In this document: positions 60,593 through 64,000 of the stretch, in pieces
Position numbering within the stretch: position 1 is the first letter of the stretch
Layout: every line of letters begins with the position of its first letter
Source: Dioscorea cayenensis subsp. rotundata
Taxonomy: Eukaryota; Streptophyta; Magnoliopsida; Dioscoreales; Dioscoreaceae
Assembly (NCBI RefSeq): GCF_009730915.1
Contig: NC_052474.1
Coordinates: forward strand, 19,255,501-19,319,500
Direction of reading: 5' to 3'
Length of the DNA stretch: 64,000 bases
Made by a program: the position numbers and the translations under genes
Notes under the pieces: generated by a model
Told to the model about the DNA's origin: nothing
Databases searched by the model: none
What the model saw: only the letters and a program-made list of their open reading frames with translations

Positions 60593-60991
60593 ATGGCACC
60601 GATTCCTTGTTTGAAAGGTTGTGGCTTCTTCGGCGATCCAGAGCAGCACAATCTCTGCTCCCAGTGCTACAAAGATGAGATCTTTGCGTGCGTGAAGACA
60701 TCGATCGAGAATCAAATCAATCATGAGAAGGCGATGATGATGGATCTGAAAGTAGAACCAGTAGTGGTACCATTGCCGCCCATCAAGACGATGAAAACCA
60801 CGAAGAGGTGCGAATCTTGCAAGAAAAAGATAGGGCTGATGGGTTTCAGCTGCAAGTGCGGCGGTGAGTTTTGCTCTTCTCATCGATTGCCGGAGGTGCA
60901 TCACTGTTGTATTGATTTCAAGGGTTTTGGTAGGAACTCCATTGCCAAGGAAAATCCAGTAGTCAAGGCTGATAAAATTCACAGGATTTGA
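60593..60991 (+). CDS. SAP: Stress-associated protein with A20 and AN1 zinc fingers
   Basis: 132 aa, one coding exon. The A20 finger is at residues 6-25 with C6, C10, C22 and C25 (CLKGCGFFG then LCSQCYK). A basic, Met-rich linker follows. The AN1 finger has the full ligand set C73, C76, C87, C89, C94, H97, H103 and C105. It ends with the family tail DFKGFGRNSIAKENPVVKADKI. Plant SAPs are cytosolic or nuclear ubiquitin-binding proteins that are induced by and protect against abiotic stress. This one is at the short end of the family (usually about 130-180 aa), because the linker is short. Intronless coding with a leader intron is the usual layout. Confidence 0.93.
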   Translation: MAPIPCLKGCGFFGDPEQHNLCSQCYKDEIFACVKTSIENQINHEKAMMMDLKVEPVVVPLPPIKTMKTTKRCESCKKKIGLMGFSCKCGGEFCSSHRLPEVHHCCIDFKGFGRNSIAKENPVVKADKIHRI

Positions 60992-60999
60992 GAGTTTTC

Positions 61000-62183
61000 A
61001 TGGGATTTTTGTTTTAATTCATAATTCTTTAATTTCCCTTCTTCATCTTCTTCTTCAATACTCGTTTGAATGTGAGTGAATGTATATAATTTTAATGAAT
61101 TTATAGAGGTTATTATTTTTATTTAGTTTTGTTATGACGGCAATATATTCGAAGTTTTCTTTAATTTTCAATATTTTAAGCTGCAATTTTTTTTAAAAAA
61201 ACGTTTTTTATATAAGTCTTTGCGTAATATATATATATATATATATATTATATATTAATTTGGGATTTATGGAAGAAAATCTAATTTAAAAAAAAATTTT
61301 AAAAGTTGAAGAAAACAATTGATATTGATGTTTTTTTTGTTAGCCATGTACTCAATTAAACATCCGCCAACTACTAATGTTTAAATTTTATAACTTATTT
61401 TTTTTTTAAAAAAAAAAAGAAAGTATTGTTTTTTACGGGTCGAATCCCTAACTCTCGACAATATTGTTATGGTATTATACATATAATATAGAATAATAAT
61501 TAAATACAGTAGCAGTATTGTTTTTTTACTATTGATTAGTCCATTGTATATTATATAAGGATGTCGTTTCTCTCCTCTTCAAAATTCCATGGCAAGAGAT
61601 TTATGAACTTGATTTGGTTTTTGAAATATTTTTTAGGCTTGCACATGGTAGAATTTTAATCGCCCAATGTGATGTGCGACTAAGTTAATAAATCTTTAGG
61701 AGGTCGTTAATTAAGCCACCGTAATTAGTGCACTATTGTACATACTTGTTTCTTGACACCTCTTATAGTAGGGTGGCGCTTGTCACGGCGCCTTTGTCAA
61801 TATATATATATATTGCTTATAATTTTTTTTTTTTATGTTTTTATCTCACATATATATATATATATATTGCTTATAATTTTTTTTTTAATGTTTTTATCTC
61901 ACATAAAATTATATATAGTTTATGAATGAATGATGTTTCAATTTAAACAATATGACATAATGTGTTATTGACCAAAAGATTATCTAACAAGCATACAACA
62001 CTTCCAAAGCAACGACGAGCTTCCCATAATATAAAATCTACCCCTTGAATTGAAGCTCTCTTTATTGCAATAATACAAATATCATAACTCATCAAATATA
62101 TAATGTATATATATACATATTGCTTGTTAATTTAAGTCTGTTGTTTTTGTCTGGGGTGACAAAAGCAATCAACTTGGTAATCA
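61000..62183. other. AT-rich intergenic DNA
   Basis: The 3' end of the SAP gene, then AT-rich sequence with (TA)n at about 61229-61248. A roughly 50-bp segment (TATATATTGCTTATAATTTT then ATGTTTTTATCTCACA) is duplicated in tandem at about 61800-61905. No gene recognised. Confidence 0.45.
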
Positions 62184-62191
62184 GCTGAGAA

Positions 62192-62680
62192 CAGTGGCGG
62201 AGCCAGAAACTATAAAATAGGGGGGAGAATTTTTTTTTAAATTCAATTAATAAAATTTTTTTATATTTTTTTAAATTTTATTTATAAGTTAATTTATAGT
62301 TTAAATTATAAAAATTAGTTGTTAAATAATAATTTTTTTAAAAAATTCTACTTAAAAATATAAATTTATATATTATATAAATTAATTTGTGAAAATCAAA
62401 AACTAAAACATAGATTTTAATATATATATATATAAAGTAATAGATTAAAGAATAAATTTTTGTAAATATATTTTTAAAAAATTATTATGTATTAGATAAT
62501 AAGGATTAATTTGTATAAAATTTGATTTTTTTTAAAATAAAAATAAAACTTGAGAGAGAGAAACAGATATCTAGATAAAGTAATAGATTAAAGAATAAAT
62601 TTTTGTAAATATATTTTAAAAAAATTAGATAATAAGGATTAATTTGTATAAATTTGATTTTTTAAAATAAAAATAAAACT

Positions 62681-62717
<37 letters not shown>

Positions 62718-62845
62718 AGAGGGGGCAGAAGTTCGCTGGGAAGAGGGGGGGCGGCCACCCCTCTTCCTCCGTCCCTGAGTAAAAGGGAGAGAGGGGGGAA
62801 GAGGGGTCCGCCGGCGACAGGGGGCGGCCGCCACCTGCCCCCCTG
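62192..62845. mobile_element. hAT-type element with perfect 8-bp target duplication
   Basis: The perfect 8-bp repeat GCTGAGAA lies at 62184-62191 and 62846-62853. The enclosed 654 bp starts CAGTGGCGGAGCC and ends, read inward from the right, CAGGGGGGCAGGTGGCGG. That gives short CAG-type ends, as hAT elements have. The left part is AT-rich and contains a tandem duplication (about 62437-62555 and 62578-62690). A (GA)n tract at about 62683-62712 and a GC-rich right end follow. No transposase. Confidence 0.75.
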
Positions 62846-63157
62846 GCTGAGAAGTTGGTAGCTTTTGAAGAGAAAAATGTTTAGATAAAGAAACAACTTG
62901 GTTGAGTTCTATCCACCTCTCTCTCATTGTCTTATAACCAAAGGTAAAGATGTCACCTTCTCCTGCTCTTAGTTCAAGCCAGTATCACCTTGTAAGTCAT
63001 TCGACCCTTCGTCCTTTCACTCACACCCACATAATTTCCCACTGCTTTAAGTATACCTGGCAATTTTAAGATATATTGATTAAGTTATAATTATTAATTA
63101 TAGGAGGATAGTATGTTACAAGTTATTTATTTAATGTTTTCAATGAAAGGTTAGGGC

Positions 63158-64000
63158 CAGGGTTGCAATAGAGCCGAGCCGAGCAGAGCCAAGCTTTGAA
63201 GTGTTTGAGCTCGGCTCAACAGAATTAACTGCAAGCTCGAGCTCAATTCGAGCTTAAATTTATAAGCATGAGCTTGGCTTGAGTCAATATAGTTGAGCTC
63301 GAGAGCTCGTGTACATTATAAAAAAAACAGTTCATTTATAATGTACACAAGCCAAGCTCGAACTCGAGCTCGCCTCGTTAATGAGCTTGGCTCAAGCTCA
63401 AGTTCTAGCTCGAAAATGTCAATGAATCTTAAGCTCAACTTGAGTTCAAGCTCGTTAAACTTGTAAAGTTTATAAAACTCGACTTGTTGATTATGTCACT
63501 TGTATTTTTAAAACTCCAGTCAAATTTATAAAAATTAGTTTGTGTAGATTATATAGTTTTTTTAAAGAAAATCATGATGATTATTATTAATAAATTATTT
63601 TTTAACACATGAATCCATTTATATTAAGGGAAAAAAAATACTCATTCACTAGAATCCTTTAGCAAACTCGTGAGTATGCCCATTATCAGGTTGATTTCAC
63701 ATATTCGTCAGCAGACTCGTGAGCAAGCTCATTTAGCAGATTTGTGAGTAAACTCGTGAGTAGGCTCGTGAACAAGCTTGTTTAGCAGTCTTGTTAGTAG
63801 GCTTGCGAGTCGGCTCATGGGCTTGCTAAATGTGCAAGTTGGCGAGCCTTAACAAATCGAGCAGTGTGTGGTTCGAGCTCAGCTCGATTAACTATTCGAG
63901 CTTAAAATTGATTAAGTTAAGCTCGAGCTCAGCTCATTTACTTATCGAATGAGCTTTTGTTGAGCAGAGCTTTGAGTAGCTCGTGAGTGACTTAGTTCAT
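63158..64000. mobile_element. GAGCTC-rich hAT-type element, cut by the window edge
   Basis: The left end reads CAGGGTTGCAATAGAGCCGA. The inside is full of GAGCTCG/AGCTCGAG words in both orientations and a later array of CTCGTGAGTAGGCTCGTGA-like units (about 63705-63820). An internal hairpin with arms GTGTACATTATA and TTATAATGTACAC is centred near 63328. Ends and word content are typical of plant non-autonomous hAT elements. The right end lies outside the window, so no target duplication can be checked. Confidence 0.6.

Noticed and set aside
61425-61490. Possible third SINE fragment with a B-box-like GGATTCGACCC
   Set aside because: No A box, no family tail and no target duplication; too short to claim.
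1-64000. LTR retroelements, endogenous virus copies and CRISPR arrays
   Set aside because: No paired long terminal repeats, no gag/pol-like frames and no regularly spaced identical repeats with unique spacers were seen; the regular arrays found are plain tandem repeats.

Overview
This is a nuclear window from a flowering plant. Genes carry many short GT-AG introns, the intergenic DNA is very AT-rich, and every recognisable product is a conserved land-plant protein. The sequence alone does not fix the species; a non-grass monocot is a guess only. There is one assembly gap of exactly 1000 N (13617-14616). I see no LTR retroelement, no organelle insert and no bacterial-type feature.

Layout. (1) 1549-12457, plus: DCAF1-like substrate receptor of the CUL4-DDB1 ubiquitin ligase, 14 coding exons, 1942 aa. 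(2) 15500-17680, plus: intronless EF-hand/TPR protein. (3) 18221-19915, minus: secreted inhibitor-I9 protein of the SPI-1 type. (4) 22274-27643, plus: POLLUX (DMI1-like) nuclear-envelope ion channel, 12 exons, 941 aa. (5) 28413-32469, minus: subclass I SnRK2 kinase, 9 exons, 362 aa, convergent with POLLUX. (6) 32.7-40.1 kb: AT-rich and transposon-rich. (7) 40357-44525, minus: DRMY1-like single-MYB protein, 6 exons, 626 aa. (8) 44885-46431: a Mutator-like element carrying part of a peroxisomal dienoyl-CoA isomerase gene (Pack-MULE). (9) 49731-53319, plus: filament-like plant coiled-coil protein (FPP), with an apparent frameshift in the long exon. (10) 53636-53707: tRNA-Gln(UUG). (11) 55380-55703, minus: small double zinc-ribbon protein. 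(12) 60593-60991, plus: A20/AN1 stress-associated protein. The last 2 kb hold two hAT-type elements, one cut by the window edge.

The genes do not form a pathway cluster; this is ordinary plant gene order. Exon boundaries were read by eye: for the DCAF1, SPI-1, POLLUX, SnRK2 and DRMY1 genes every junction has GT/AG ends and the summed coding length is a multiple of three. Only the FPP gene fails that test, by one base.

The most unusual content is in the non-genic parts: the Pack-MULE with a 10-bp target duplication; a roughly 0.9-kb near-palindrome at 56.1-57.05 kb; a two-unit foldback MULE with a MuDR-like remnant; a tRNA-derived SINE family with two copies, one flanked by a perfect 9-bp duplication; and a heptad-preserving 147-bp tandem duplication inside the FPP gene.
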